Under the pieces are notes generated by a model, which was given only the letters and a program-made list of their open reading frames with translations, made no database searches and was not told where the DNA came from. Of a stretch of 64,000 nucleotides of DNA, positions 53,127 to 61,392 are shown piece by piece; position 1 is the first letter of the stretch; each line of letters starts with the position of its first letter. This stretch comes from an uncultured Candidatus Nitrosopumilus sp. (GTDB lineage: Archaea; Thermoproteota; Nitrososphaeria; Nitrososphaerales; Nitrosopumilaceae), in assembly GCA_951812645.1 (NCBI GenBank), contig CATOSM010000001.1:723560-787559 (forward strand), given 5' to 3'. The position numbers were made by a program, and so were the translations under genes.

Positions 53127-54503
53127 ATGAGAAAGTTTGATCTTAACATCGAGGAAGTTTTAGAAGACTGGGAAGTATATCATGCAATAAGAGAAATTAT
53201 TGCCAATGCAATTGATGAACAGATACTCACAGACACACAAGAGATTGAAATTAAAAAAGAAAAAAACAGTTTTGTTATTCGAGATTATGGACGTGGTATA
53301 AAATACGAACATTTGACTCAGAATGAAAACGATGAGAAGATTTCACATCCAGAACTAGTAATTGGAAAATTTGGAGTTGGTTTGAAAGATGCACTAGCTA
53401 CGTTTGACAGACATAAAATAAACATCATGATAAAATCAAAACATGGCGATATTACAATTGACAAATCGTCCAAGCAAGGGTTTGAAGATGTAATCACACT
53501 TCATGCAGTTATCTCTGATCCTTCAGAGTCAGAAATTGTTGGAACAAAAATAATCCTTGAAGGATGTACCAAAGATGATGTGGAAAAAGCAAAAAGTCTT
53601 TTCTTGAAATTTTCAGGTGAAAAGAGATTAGAAAAGACGCAATATGGTGAAATTCTAAAAAAAGAGTCTGTTTCAAAAATTTACATTAATGGAATCAAAG
53701 TTGCAGAAGAAGATAATTTTCTTTTTTCATACAACATTACTTCATTAACCGGGCCAATGCGAAAGGCACTGAATCGTGAAAGAACACATGTTGGAAGGAC
53801 TGCATATACAGAACGAGTAAAATCTATTCTACTTTCAAGTAATGATGAAAAAGTTGCTCGTCTACTAGTAGAAGACCTTGAAGGATATCAAAGAGGGAAA
53901 GAACATGACGAGATGAAATACATTGATGTTGCAGTACATGCATGTAAGATACTAAACACCAAATCGTCAGTAGTTTTTGTAACACCTCAACAACTGCAAT
54001 ATGATGCTATGGCAATAGATAACGCTCGACATGATGGATTATCAATTATTGTTGTGCCTGAAACGATAAGCCAAAAGATGCAGGGAATGAAAGATATTTC
54101 TGGAAATACGATGAGGAATTTAGGACAATACAATCTTGAATGGAACGAGAGTTTTGAATTCAAATTTGTAAAGCCATCTGAATTGAATGCAAGTGAGCGT
54201 GAAATATATGATAAAACATCAGATATCTTTGATTTGATTGGAGGAAAACCAAAGAAGATCAAAGATGTTTTGATATCTGAGACTATGCGCAGAGAAGATT
54301 CAGGCATGGAGGCAGTTGGCCTTTGGGAACCAAACAAGGAGAGAGTTGTCATCAAACGTGATCAATTAAAGAAAATAGTGTTGTATGCAGCGACATTGCT
54401 TCATGAAACAGGTCATGCATTAAGTGGAGCAGGAGATGTATCAAGAGAATTTGAATCAGAATTAACAAACATTATTGGAAAAATTTCTGCCAAATCAGCA
54501 TAA
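53127..54503 (+). CDS. GHKL ATPase joined to HETGH metallopeptidase-like domain
   Basis: 458 aa. The Bergerat ATP-binding fold is clear: N-box E23-x3-N27 with D30 (IREIIANAIDEQ), G1 DYGRGIKY (53-60), G2 GKFGVGLKDA (80-89). A transducer-like region follows (RKALNRERTHVGRTAYTERV). The C-terminus holds YAATLLHETGHALSGAG with HETGH at 426-430 and an acidic FESE downstream (442-445) that could supply the third zinc ligand. The combination suggests an ATP-switched peptidase, or a structural remnant of one. It is 41 nt behind rad50, so functionally coupled to Mre11-Rad50 is a fair inference. I do not recognise this as a named family. Confidence 0.75.
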   Translation: MRKFDLNIEEVLEDWEVYHAIREIIANAIDEQILTDTQEIEIKKEKNSFVIRDYGRGIKYEHLTQNENDEKISHPELVIGKFGVGLKDALATFDRHKINIMIKSKHGDITIDKSSKQGFEDVITLHAVISDPSESEIVGTKIILEGCTKDDVEKAKSLFLKFSGEKRLEKTQYGEILKKESVSKIYINGIKVAEEDNFLFSYNITSLTGPMRKALNRERTHVGRTAYTERVKSILLSSNDEKVARLLVEDLEGYQRGKEHDEMKYIDVAVHACKILNTKSSVVFVTPQQLQYDAMAIDNARHDGLSIIVVPETISQKMQGMKDISGNTMRNLGQYNLEWNESFEFKFVKPSELNASEREIYDKTSDIFDLIGGKPKKIKDVLISETMRREDSGMEAVGLWEPNKERVVIKRDQLKKIVLYAATLLHETGHALSGAGDVSREFESELTNIIGKISAKSA

Positions 54504-54545
54504 TTGAACAAAATACATTTTACTTTTTAATTCCTCTAAACGACA

Positions 54546-54758
54546 TTGGAAAGAGAACGAGTACAATCAAGTAATGTTTATTCTATAGGCTATGATCCTG
54601 CTTCCAGCATTTTAGAAGTAGAGTTTAATGATGGATCTATTTATCATTATTTTGATGTTCCATCAAATGAACATTCAGGACTAATGAGTGCAGCATCCAA
54701 AGGATCATACATGCACAGCAACATAAAGGGAAGATACAGATATCAACGTGTTAGTTAA
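54546..54758 (+). CDS. KTSC-domain small protein
   Basis: 70 aa from a TTG. VQSSNVYSIGYDPASSILEV EFNDGSIYHYFDVP, then GLMSAASKGSYMHSNIKGRY: the complete KTSC domain, often found in prophages and mobile elements and sometimes next to lysyl-tRNA synthetase or nucleases. Role unknown. Shares one base with the next gene, so co-translated with it. Confidence 0.85.
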   Translation: MERERVQSSNVYSIGYDPASSILEVEFNDGSIYHYFDVPSNEHSGLMSAASKGSYMHSNIKGRYRYQRVS

Positions 54759-55000
54759 TGTGTGCAAATACAATCAAAAAAGCAAAAAAGTTAGTTGAAA
54801 ATGGAGACATTGTAAAGATTGAAGATGGTTTGTATCAAGTAAAGTCTTCTAGCGACAAAACAAAGTCATACAGGGTTACATCAGACTCCTGTGACTGTCT
54901 TGGATTCAAAAATTTCTACAAATTTTATCACGGAAAAGGACTAAAGGCAAATTGTTCCCATTTAGAAGCTGTAAGAATTTTTGAGAAAGAAAACAAGTAA
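54758..55000 (+). CDS. SWIM zinc-finger small protein
   Basis: 80 aa. C45-x-C47 and C66-x-H68 form the SWIM pattern CxCx(n)CxH (SDSCDCLGFKNF ... KANCSHLEAV). SWIM fingers bind DNA or protein and occur in SWI2/SNF2, MuDR and plant regulators. Preceded by a small basic segment. Last gene of the mre11-rad50-GHKL-KTSC-SWIM run. Confidence 0.82.
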   Translation: MCANTIKKAKKLVENGDIVKIEDGLYQVKSSSDKTKSYRVTSDSCDCLGFKNFYKFYHGKGLKANCSHLEAVRIFEKENK

Positions 55001-55006
55001 TCAAAA

Positions 55007-55294
55007 TTATTTCTTTTTCTTTCGTGTTTTTTTGGGCTTGTCAATGTCTTCGTATTCTATATTTTCTCCACAGAAAGGACAAAAATCAATCAGAGGTACT
55101 GAATGTCCTTCGTATGTTATTTGGTCTACAATTCCAAACTTTCCATAATCATAACTCCATCCAGTAAATTTTTTACAATAGTTCTTGAATGCATCACAAC
55201 AAAACTCTACATTTCGTTTTAGTGTATAGTTATCGTATGTCTCTCCCTCATACGCAGGATCAGGAAGTGTTTCTTTCTTGTAAGTTGCTTTCAT
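55007..55294 (-). CDS. Hypothetical zinc-binding-like protein
   Basis: 95 aa. NVEFCCDAFKNYCKKFTGWS in the middle and PLIDFCPFCGENIEYED near the end; the latter CxxC with the former Cys cluster could hold zinc. The tail is very basic (KPKKTRKKKK). Overlaps the HAD gene by 4 nt on the same strand. Family not recognised. Confidence 0.65.
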   Translation of the reverse strand: MKATYKKETLPDPAYEGETYDNYTLKRNVEFCCDAFKNYCKKFTGWSYDYGKFGIVDQITYEGHSVPLIDFCPFCGENIEYEDIDKPKKTRKKKK

Positions 55295-56142
55295 GTAAGA
55301 TGCCTTTTCTTTTTGTCGACAATGTCATAACCAATTTTCTTTACAATTGTATCAAGTACATTTCTCAAATCACTGCCTTTTTTGTAATTTCTTGAATAAG
55401 GTCCAACAGTAGTTCTTTTTCCACGAGCAAGTTGATACCCTTTGTTAACCGAATGTTTTCCAACAATTCCAATACAATTTCCACCATATCCTTTGACTGC
55501 TGAAAAACAAGGGATGTCACCAGGGCTATCGCCGATATACACCATGTATTCAAATGGAATTCGTCTGTCTTCTCGTTTAATTGCATCATTTACACTAAAA
55601 GGACAACGTCTCAATTCTTTTCCAGTGATTCCTTTGTTGATTGCATAAAGGAATTTGGTTTTCTCAGTAAATGTCACACTTGATTTGACACCGTCGATTT
55701 TTTTGGTTTTCTTGTCTTCGTTAAATCTTCCAGCAAAAATATCTGTAAAATGTTTTGATAAAACACTTCCTTTGATTAAATCTTCAAATCCAGATGAAAT
55801 AATATAAAATTCAACATTTACTCCTGCTTCATCAAAGTCCTTGTTCTTTTTTACCATTGATTTGATTTGAGGAATAAACTCTGGCACCTCATCATAAGGA
55901 GTAATTTTCTTTCCCAACTGAGAAAGTTTTTGATTTGTGTTCTGTTTAATTTGTCCTGATTGAATCAATTTCAGTATTTCAATCATCCATGCTTGTGGAG
56001 GATCCCATCCCTGAGACACAAGTTTCGTGATTTTGTTCCAGAAGAGTTTTACTTTAATTCCATTTTGTTCTAACAAGAAATTAGTGGTATCTGGTGCTAG
56101 TGTTTCATCACAATCACAGATTATTGCAATTGTATTTTGCAT
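55291..56142 (-). CDS. HAD-superfamily phosphatase
   Basis: 283 aa. Motif I IICDCDETLAPDTT with nucleophile D10 and D12; a large helical cap (about 20-120); motif II-like FYIISSGFEDLI; motif III/IV YMVYIGDSPGDIPCFSAVKGYGG. Resembles phosphoserine-phosphatase-like HADs. A role on a phosphorylated small molecule or DNA end is possible. It is co-oriented with the small zinc-like gene, opposite to the rad50 operon. Confidence 0.8.
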   Translation of the reverse strand: MQNTIAIICDCDETLAPDTTNFLLEQNGIKVKLFWNKITKLVSQGWDPPQAWMIEILKLIQSGQIKQNTNQKLSQLGKKITPYDEVPEFIPQIKSMVKKNKDFDEAGVNVEFYIISSGFEDLIKGSVLSKHFTDIFAGRFNEDKKTKKIDGVKSSVTFTEKTKFLYAINKGITGKELRRCPFSVNDAIKREDRRIPFEYMVYIGDSPGDIPCFSAVKGYGGNCIGIVGKHSVNKGYQLARGKRTTVGPYSRNYKKGSDLRNVLDTIVKKIGYDIVDKKKRHLT

Positions 56143-56202
56143 ACTAGAAAATAAAATAATCTAGCATTGTATAAAGTGGATCATTGTAACTTGAACAAAA
56201 AT

Positions 56203-56616
56203 CTAGAGTTTTGGATATTCATAGATGCTAAAATCAATTCCTTCTTCTGACTCAAATCCTACCAGTCTCTTTTCACAATTTATCTCAAAAATCAAGTCGT
56301 CTCTATCATCTTCAATTAACCCCAAACCCTTCACAGTTTTGTCACGGTCAATAAATTCAGGAAATACATCACAAAATATTTTCAACATATTGTCAAGATC
56401 TTTAGTTTTTCTGCCATCAACTTCTGTATCTGAATAAAAATTAAAACAAACATCAAATGAGAGTTGTTTTCCCCTGCATTTCTTTTGGATTTCAGATATG
56501 TCTTCTATCTTGTACAAGATTAAATCCCGAAGTTCTTTTTTCCGTTCTAAATCATTATTACCGTAAGTTTTTGGTTCATAACATTTGAGGGATATTGATA
56601 AAAATGCTTTCGACAT
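56203..56616 (-). CDS. RusA-like Holliday-junction/crossover endonuclease
   Basis: 137 aa. KTKDLDNMLKIFCDVFPEFI then GLIEDDRDDLIFEINCEKR. The D-x-DN...K...D spacing followed by an acidic DDR is the RusA/YdfJ-type active-site pattern. RusA proteins cut four-way junctions and are typical of phages and integrated elements. Standard length. Expressed leftward, alone. Confidence 0.68.
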   Translation of the reverse strand: MSKAFLSISLKCYEPKTYGNNDLERKKELRDLILYKIEDISEIQKKCRGKQLSFDVCFNFYSDTEVDGRKTKDLDNMLKIFCDVFPEFIDRDKTVKGLGLIEDDRDDLIFEINCEKRLVGFESEEGIDFSIYEYPKL

Positions 56617-56776
56617 AATTCTAAAAGGTAGTTCAATAACATTAACTTTTGAAATGATTGTGATTTAGTGAATGTCTTTTGAATTAAATAAGTTGGTTTC
56701 CCGAGATTATTTTTTATACAATCGCGATCAAAATAACAGATTTAGAAATATACAATCAAAAATTAGATGAATTTTG

Positions 56777-57076
56777 TTAAATTGGATTTCCATCGCAACC
56801 GCAACGCCTGATCTTATGATTAATTTTGTCATTTCCCATATTTTTCACCTGATTTTCAAAATTCTTTTGGTTTGGAGTGAGTTCAGCACTGCCTGCTTTG
56901 GCTTCAACAAATGTCTTTATTCCATCTTTCTCAACTAACAAATCAGCAGGTGCGTTTGGTGCCAATTTTATTACTTTATAATTTTGATTTTCATATTCTT
57001 TTTGTAAATTGATTTCACATTGATTCCCTAACTCTTTTCCATCTTTTGGGGGAGTACCACATGATTCGTTTTCCAT
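56777..57076 (-). CDS. Small PD-(D/E)XK nuclease-like protein
   Basis: 99 aa. APADLLVEKDGIKTFVEAKA places D45 and E58-x-K60 in the correct core order, followed by ELTPNQKNFENQVKNMG with a Gln/Lys region as in VRR-NUC and archaeal resolvases. The tail has CGCDGNPI. Likely a Mg2+-dependent DNA nuclease; substrate unknown. Confidence 0.68.
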   Translation of the reverse strand: MENESCGTPPKDGKELGNQCEINLQKEYENQNYKVIKLAPNAPADLLVEKDGIKTFVEAKAGSAELTPNQKNFENQVKNMGNDKINHKIRRCGCDGNPI

Positions 57077-57268
57077 TTATGATCTCTAATATTGGACCTT
57101 GACTTAAAGAGTTTGGTTATAGTATAATACAAAATTTAATCGTTATGCTCATTCTAATTTTTCCTTTTCTACGTGAAACTCTGGGAAACGGCCGCTCCTA
57201 GACGTCGACAAAAATCAGATGGCATGGCTCCAGAATTAACGCTTGGAGGTGTTTGATAATGGAAGCAA

Positions 57269-57553
57269 ATGAAAAGTCCTGAATTCACAGGACTATTGCT
57301 GACAAACGAGATAGATGTAAGTGAAAGAAAGAACTTGGGCAAAATAGCATTATGGAAAAATAGATCCACTAATGAGAATGCACCTGTTCTTCAAGGTGAA
57401 ATAACAACTGAAACTGGAAGGAAGTTTCGTGTTGCATTATGGAAATTCAAATTAAAGGAGTGGTCTTTTGACCCCTTCATCTTTCATTTTCTAATCATCG
57501 GTTTCGATTTCATAGCAAAACCGTTCTCTAAAATTACGAATTGTAGTACTTAA
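57269..57553 (+). CDS. DUF736-like small protein
   Basis: 94 aa from the ATG at 57269. KNLGKIALWKNRSTNENAPV LQGEITTETGRKFRVALWKF resembles DUF736-type proteins of plasmids and integrative elements. The last 30 residues (WSFDPFIFHFLIIGFDFIAK) overlap the AbiV gene on the other strand and may not be conserved. A GGAGGTG precedes it by 17 nt, nearer to an out-of-frame ATG. Confidence 0.5.
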   Translation: MKSPEFTGLLLTNEIDVSERKNLGKIALWKNRSTNENAPVLQGEITTETGRKFRVALWKFKLKEWSFDPFIFHFLIIGFDFIAKPFSKITNCST

Positions 57554-58045
57554 TTCAGGTGTTTTTTCTTTAATGCTACTAATTGTAAACGTCGGTATCG
57601 CAGGGCCCCATTTATTATTACAAATATCATAATCAGTCAAAAGATAATTACTCCTTTCCATGTGGTTATTAATTACAACGTCAGTAGGTAGTAGGTTTGA
57701 TATGGTTCCATCAACATAATCACCCATATTAAGAAGACTGTTTTTGTCTAGATCAAATTTACTTCCATACACTCTTCTAACAGCTTTAATTTTGCAATTA
57801 TGATCTTTCTACCAATTTACAACAATGTTAGTTTCACTGTTTTCTATAGCATTATCTTTATCTTCCTTGAGTTTTATTGCTTTACCAAATTCCTCAAAAG
57901 CATAATAGTACAACACAATAGCATGATTAAGCGTCAATGTCCAATCCTCGTGATTGTATAAAATTTGGACTGAATTCAGTATTCTTCGTGCGTTGTCCAA
58001 GCATAGTTTTATTCCACTATCTGTTCGAGCAACAGGAATTAGCAT
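57491..58045 (-). pseudogene. AbiV-like (HEPN-fold) abortive-infection protein split by TAG
   Basis: One frame of 184 codons with a single TAG at 57809-57811 (codon 79). The N-terminal part GIKLCLDNARRILNSVQILY...LNHAIVLYYYAFEEFGKAIKL is the AbiV signature (helices with EE-x-GKA). After the amber comes KDHNCKIKAVRRVYGSKFDL, a DHK-type region also typical of AbiV, then the C-terminal half to ERFCYEIETDD. AbiV arrests phage development. Truncation after 78 residues would leave only the first helices. Confidence 0.72.
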
Positions 58046-58169
58046 ATTTCACTTTGACAGGTTATAGATATTAAAGAAAATATCGAAATGGGTTATTCTA
58101 TTATCTCAAAATCTCAAATACCATTGAAAACCTAGTAATATAGGATTGCAAAAACAACTACCTAAACTA

Positions 58170-58260
58170 AAAACCAAAATTGTTGAGAATAGGACTCAAA
58201 CCTTAGATTCAGATCCCGCCATCGGCTTCGAACCTCCTTTAGTTCTTGATTTTTATCGAT
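58170..58260 (-). other. tRNA 3'-half-like remnant (Ser-like)
   Basis: On the minus strand GGTTCGAAGCC could be an anticodon loop reading CGA, followed by a variable-arm-like GGCGGGATCTGAATC and a T-arm-like GGTTTGAGTCC. Stems are poor. It may be a worn attachment site of an older integration. Little else can be said about 58080-58370, which has no gene. Confidence 0.3.
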
Positions 58261-58371
58261 TTTGTGTTTTTGAGTGTAAACTCAGATAGGGTTTTTGATT
58301 ATTAAGCATGCAAAATTGAAACCAAATTAATAAAAAAAGATCATGAGTACACAATTATTTCATTAAAAATA

Positions 58372-58418
58372 TGATCGTGTGGGATTTGAACCAATCAAAA
58401 AATTCTCCTTAAGAGAAT
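58372..58418 (-). other. tRNA-Leu(UAA) 3'-half-like fragment next to integrase
   Basis: The minus strand reads ATTCT-CTTAAGG-AGAAT, an anticodon arm with anticodon TAA, then a short linker and GGTTCAAATCCC plus an acceptor-like end. The 5' half is absent because the integrase coding end lies there. A half tRNA starting at the anticodon arm directly behind an integrase gene is what an att site looks like. The T stem and variable arm are degenerate. Confidence 0.45.
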
Positions 58419-58427
58419 TAATTACAA

Positions 58428-59682
58428 TCATTTCCTTTCATTTACAAGCCTGCTAATTAGCTGCTGTTGTTCTTCAAATAACAACTCAAGACTCTCAATC
58501 CTTTTAAAAAATACATATGCAAGATCTTTAGCGCCATTATGTGAAGTGTTTTGTCTTGCTTCTCTTAGGTGCGCCAAAGTCTTTGCCAATTCCATTCCAC
58601 AGTGAATACAGTGCGGATTATCACTTGAATTTCGTTGCTTGTAGCGGGGACAAATCTTTGGAAATAGAACGGAATTTTCTTTATCGTCTTTTTTGAGATT
58701 ATGCAGCCTCAACACAGCATCCTCCTGATCCGAGTTTGGAAGATGCTCATAGCGGGTAAGCATGTGCTAGTCTTTGGACCAATTGCCGTAAATTTTGGCC
58801 ACGGTTCCCAATTTTTTGCTATACTCTGTAAGGGAAGTATGTCTAAACAGATATACATATGCGCTTTTTTATGTTGGCCTTCTTTCTTGCATGTCTGATT
58901 ATGTAATCAAGTGTCCAATACCTCATCACATTGTCGTCATTATCCTGATAGAACAAAAACGCATCAGGATCATTGCTTTTTGGATGAATGGAAAGCCATT
59001 CTTTTAATGGACCGTATGATGCTACAAGGGTTAGTGACTTTGGTCCGGTCTTTCCAGTCGTATAAATCCGTACAAAATCAGATTCAAACTCTATTCCGCC
59101 AATTTTGATGTTTAGCAGCTCACCAGGCCGGTATGCACCTTCAAGCAGAATAAAGACAAGCGCAATGTTTCTCTTGACAAACATCCCTCCAATCTGTTTT
59201 ATGGTTTGAATCAGATAAAGTATTTCACTGTCAGTAAGCAGGTCTTTTGCCTGTATCTTCTCATACCTGTCAATAAAGGAACCTGGAGTTATCCATTAAA
59301 CGGCAGGATCATAATCGATCCCCTTTGCCTTTATTGCAATCTCATCATGCGCTGCAAAATGATACAATCGCTTCAGTGCTGTCAAGGTGTCTTTTTTGAC
59401 CGAGTTCTCATATGCAGAATCAGCTATTGCCTTGTGTACTTGCTCAATCTCTCTTTTTGACCATTTCTCTATCTTCTTGTCATCCTTTATCTGCAGTATT
59501 CGTATGGCAGAGCCAGAATAATTTTCTATTCTTCCATAAGACATGTTACCAGGTCTCAGTTTGTCCAAAAACCTACACGCGGTCTAGGTATTTTCTTTTG
59601 AGAACCGTTTTGCAATTCTTATCTTGGCAAGCTCGACTCTGCTCTGCGAGTTATGCCAGTCATGGGATCTTTTGTCCTTCAT
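58428..59682 (-). pseudogene. Tyrosine recombinase (integrase) remnant
   Basis: From the ATG at 59682 (MKDKRSHDWHNSQSRVELAK) the frame meets TAG at 59584, continues LDKLRPGNMSYGRIENYSGSAIRIL (SAM-like domain), meets TAA at 59296, then WITPGSFIDRYEKIQAKDLL and GAYRPGELLNIK (first catalytic Arg). A frameshift near 58845 follows, just before LFRHTSLTEYSKKLG, then TAG at 58767 before HMLTRYEHL (Tyr nucleophile), and a C-terminal zinc ribbon (CPRYKQRNSSDNPHCIHCG). Domain order fits archaeal integrases. Four lesions make it inactive. Its start lies 72 bp from tRNA-Ser. Confidence 0.85.
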
Positions 59683-59753
59683 GGTATTATGGATATGACT
59701 TGAATTTAAAGCGGGCAAGTTTCGTTCATTGGGCCCATACATCATAGTTATAG

Positions 59754-59766
59754 GCGCCGGGAGGGA
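59754..59766. repeat. Right attachment site at tRNA-Ser 3' end
   Basis: GCGCCGGGAGGGA, made of one flanking base, the discriminator, the acceptor 3' strand and part of the T stem of tRNA-Ser. Identical direct copy at 35930-35942. The two bound a 23.8-kb stretch with the integrase remnant at this end. Confidence 0.7.
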
Positions 59767-59852
59767 GATTTGAACTCCCGTTCCCTTGCGAGAACGCGCT
59801 TTATGGTCAATTATTTCCAGGCGCGCGCCCTACCAGGCTAGGCGACCCCGGC
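59755..59852 (-). tRNA. tRNA-Ser (GGA) with 14-nt intron
   Basis: Acceptor GCCGGGG pairs with TCCCGGC (discriminator G73, as in tRNA-Ser). Anticodon stem CGCGC/GCGCG, loop CTGGAA|A with anticodon GGA. Between positions 37 and 38 lies a 14-nt intron (59801-59814), the canonical archaeal site. Long variable arm TTCTCGCAAGGGAA and perfect T arm GGGAG-TTCAAAT-CTCCC. CCA is not encoded. It decodes UCC/UCU. Confidence 0.9.
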
Positions 59853-59911
59853 ACAAGTCTTGCGACAAAGATATTCGGGGAGTTGTAATTATAAATTGTG
59901 GTACTGTAAAC

Positions 59912-60364
59912 CTACTTCCAAATTGTTACGGTGGTGGATTTTTCAATGACGTTGCCTTGATCATCTATTCCTTTTGCAGATATTTTGTACAGTCCTTCCA
60001 AAGCCGTATCTCCATCATTTTTGACTTGATTCCAAGAAAAATTGATCTCTTCGCCAGGTTCCAGACTAGAAGACAGGTTTTCTTTATCAACTACGGGTGA
60101 AAACATCAAGATTCCGGATAGGCCCGTTATGCGCAGATCATAGGTGCTGTCAGAATAAGTTAACGGAACAGTTCCGGAATTTACTATTTTGACAGATATC
60201 CCTTCACCGATTTTAAAATCAGATTTTTCAGTGACCACAGAGATTGAAGGGCCGTCAACAAAAACCAATTGGCTTGTAATTTTAACATCAATCAGATATA
60301 CGCCGAAAATAAATCCAGCAATCACGCCAATGCCAATAGAAATTACAAGACTTTTTGCTAACAA
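59912..60364 (-). CDS. Membrane-anchored beta-sandwich protein (BsuPI-like domain)
   Basis: 150 aa from a TTG. N-terminal membrane helix or signal anchor (MLAKSLVISIGIGVIAGFIFGVYLI), then an extracytoplasmic domain: KIGEGISVKIVNSGTVPLTYSDSTYDLRI, LEPGEEINFSWNQVKNDGDTALEGLYKISAKGID. The F.W.Q...DG...G.Y pattern resembles the intracellular proteinase inhibitor BsuPI/IPI fold. Function unknown. Confidence 0.72.
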   Translation of the reverse strand: MLAKSLVISIGIGVIAGFIFGVYLIDVKITSQLVFVDGPSISVVTEKSDFKIGEGISVKIVNSGTVPLTYSDSTYDLRITGLSGILMFSPVVDKENLSSSLEPGEEINFSWNQVKNDGDTALEGLYKISAKGIDDQGNVIEKSTTVTIWK

Positions 60365-60390
60365 TTTGTTTTAAAATAATTTTTGAATTT

Positions 60391-61392
60391 TTAATCCTTT
60401 GGAGGGGAGAGTTTTGTCCTCCATTTTTTCGGATAGGTGTTAGGAGCCATGACAATTCTTTTGGTTTCAAATGCATATCCCTTAGTGGCATCGCGTATTT
60501 CCTCTTCAGACATGGCAGATTCTGCCAGTGCTACTGCCTCTCCTTTTTGTGTGTATATTCCAACAACGTCACCCTTTCTCAAATGCGGAGATATTTTCAG
60601 AATTCCAGGAATGGCTAATTGTGCACCGTGACACATTGCATCGACTGCAGAGTCTCTGATCACTGCGGATTTTAATTCGCTAAGGGCGGATTCAACGGGT
60701 TTTATCATTTTCAAAAGCCTGCTATCGTCTTTTTTCTCTTCCCATAATGCAAACGCATCTGCAAGTTCGTGCAGAGTGACTAAACCGTCTCGCTCACAGA
60801 ATTGATCGACTCTTGTTCGCCTAAGCTCAACCATGGTTGCACCAGGCCCCAAGATTTCTCCAATATCATAATAGAGTTTTCTGATGTATGTGCCTGCTTC
60901 ACACAAGATTCTAGTCAAAAGTAATCTTTCCTTTTGTTCTATAACTTCAAGTTCATAGATGGTTCTGGTTCTTGTCTGTCTAAGTACGGCTGAACGTTGT
61001 GGTGGCTTTTGAAAGATCTCACCTTGAAACATTTCAATAATCTCATCCAGTTTTTCCTTTGGCGGCAAGGAGTGCACTCTGCCCAAAGCATGATATTCCT
61101 TAGGGCCATAAAGTAAAACGCCCAACGCTTTAGTTGCCTCACCCAAGCCTAAGGGTAAGACACCAGAAACCTGCGGATCCAGAGTACCGCTGTGACCAAT
61201 TTTCGGGAGCTTTAAGAGCCGCTTTGTCCAAGCAACGGTCTCATGACTTGTGGGGCCCGGAGGTTTGTCCAAAATTATAATTCCGTAATTTAGTAGCTGT
61301 TCCACGGTTCTTTTGTCATAATAGGTGCCATAAGCATCATCAGTAACATCCTGATCAATTTCAATTAGATTTTCAAGTTGTTTTAGAGTCAT
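60391..61392 (-). CDS. cbf5: rRNA/tRNA pseudouridine synthase Cbf5
   Basis: 333 aa. GIIILDKPPGPTSHETVAWTKRLLKLPKIGHSGTLDPQVSGVLPLGLG with the catalytic Asp in GTLDP; KLYYDIGEILGPGATMVELRRTRVDQF; a C-terminal PUA domain (RDSAVDAMCHGAQLAIPGILK; GDVVGIYTQKGEAVALAESAM). Catalytic subunit of the archaeal H/ACA RNP. Overlaps cmk by 4 nt. Confidence 0.95.
   Translation of the reverse strand: MTLKQLENLIEIDQDVTDDAYGTYYDKRTVEQLLNYGIIILDKPPGPTSHETVAWTKRLLKLPKIGHSGTLDPQVSGVLPLGLGEATKALGVLLYGPKEYHALGRVHSLPPKEKLDEIIEMFQGEIFQKPPQRSAVLRQTRTRTIYELEVIEQKERLLLTRILCEAGTYIRKLYYDIGEILGPGATMVELRRTRVDQFCERDGLVTLHELADAFALWEEKKDDSRLLKMIKPVESALSELKSAVIRDSAVDAMCHGAQLAIPGILKISPHLRKGDVVGIYTQKGEAVALAESAMSEEEIRDATKGYAFETKRIVMAPNTYPKKWRTKLSPPKD

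Noticed and set aside
57173..57256. 27-codon frame ahead of the DUF736-like gene
   Set aside because: GTG start, no recognisable motif and no conservation argument; its end merely contains the GGAGGTG that serves the next gene.
58701..59460. Several plus-strand frames opposite the integrase
   Set aside because: They are antisense to recognisable recombinase motifs and have no protein-like features of their own.
57491..59682. Pyrrolysine or other amber decoding as the explanation for in-frame TAGs
   Set aside because: The same genes or neighbours also carry TAA stops and frameshifts, and nothing in the window encodes a suppressor tRNA or Pyl machinery. Kept only as a low-probability idea to test.
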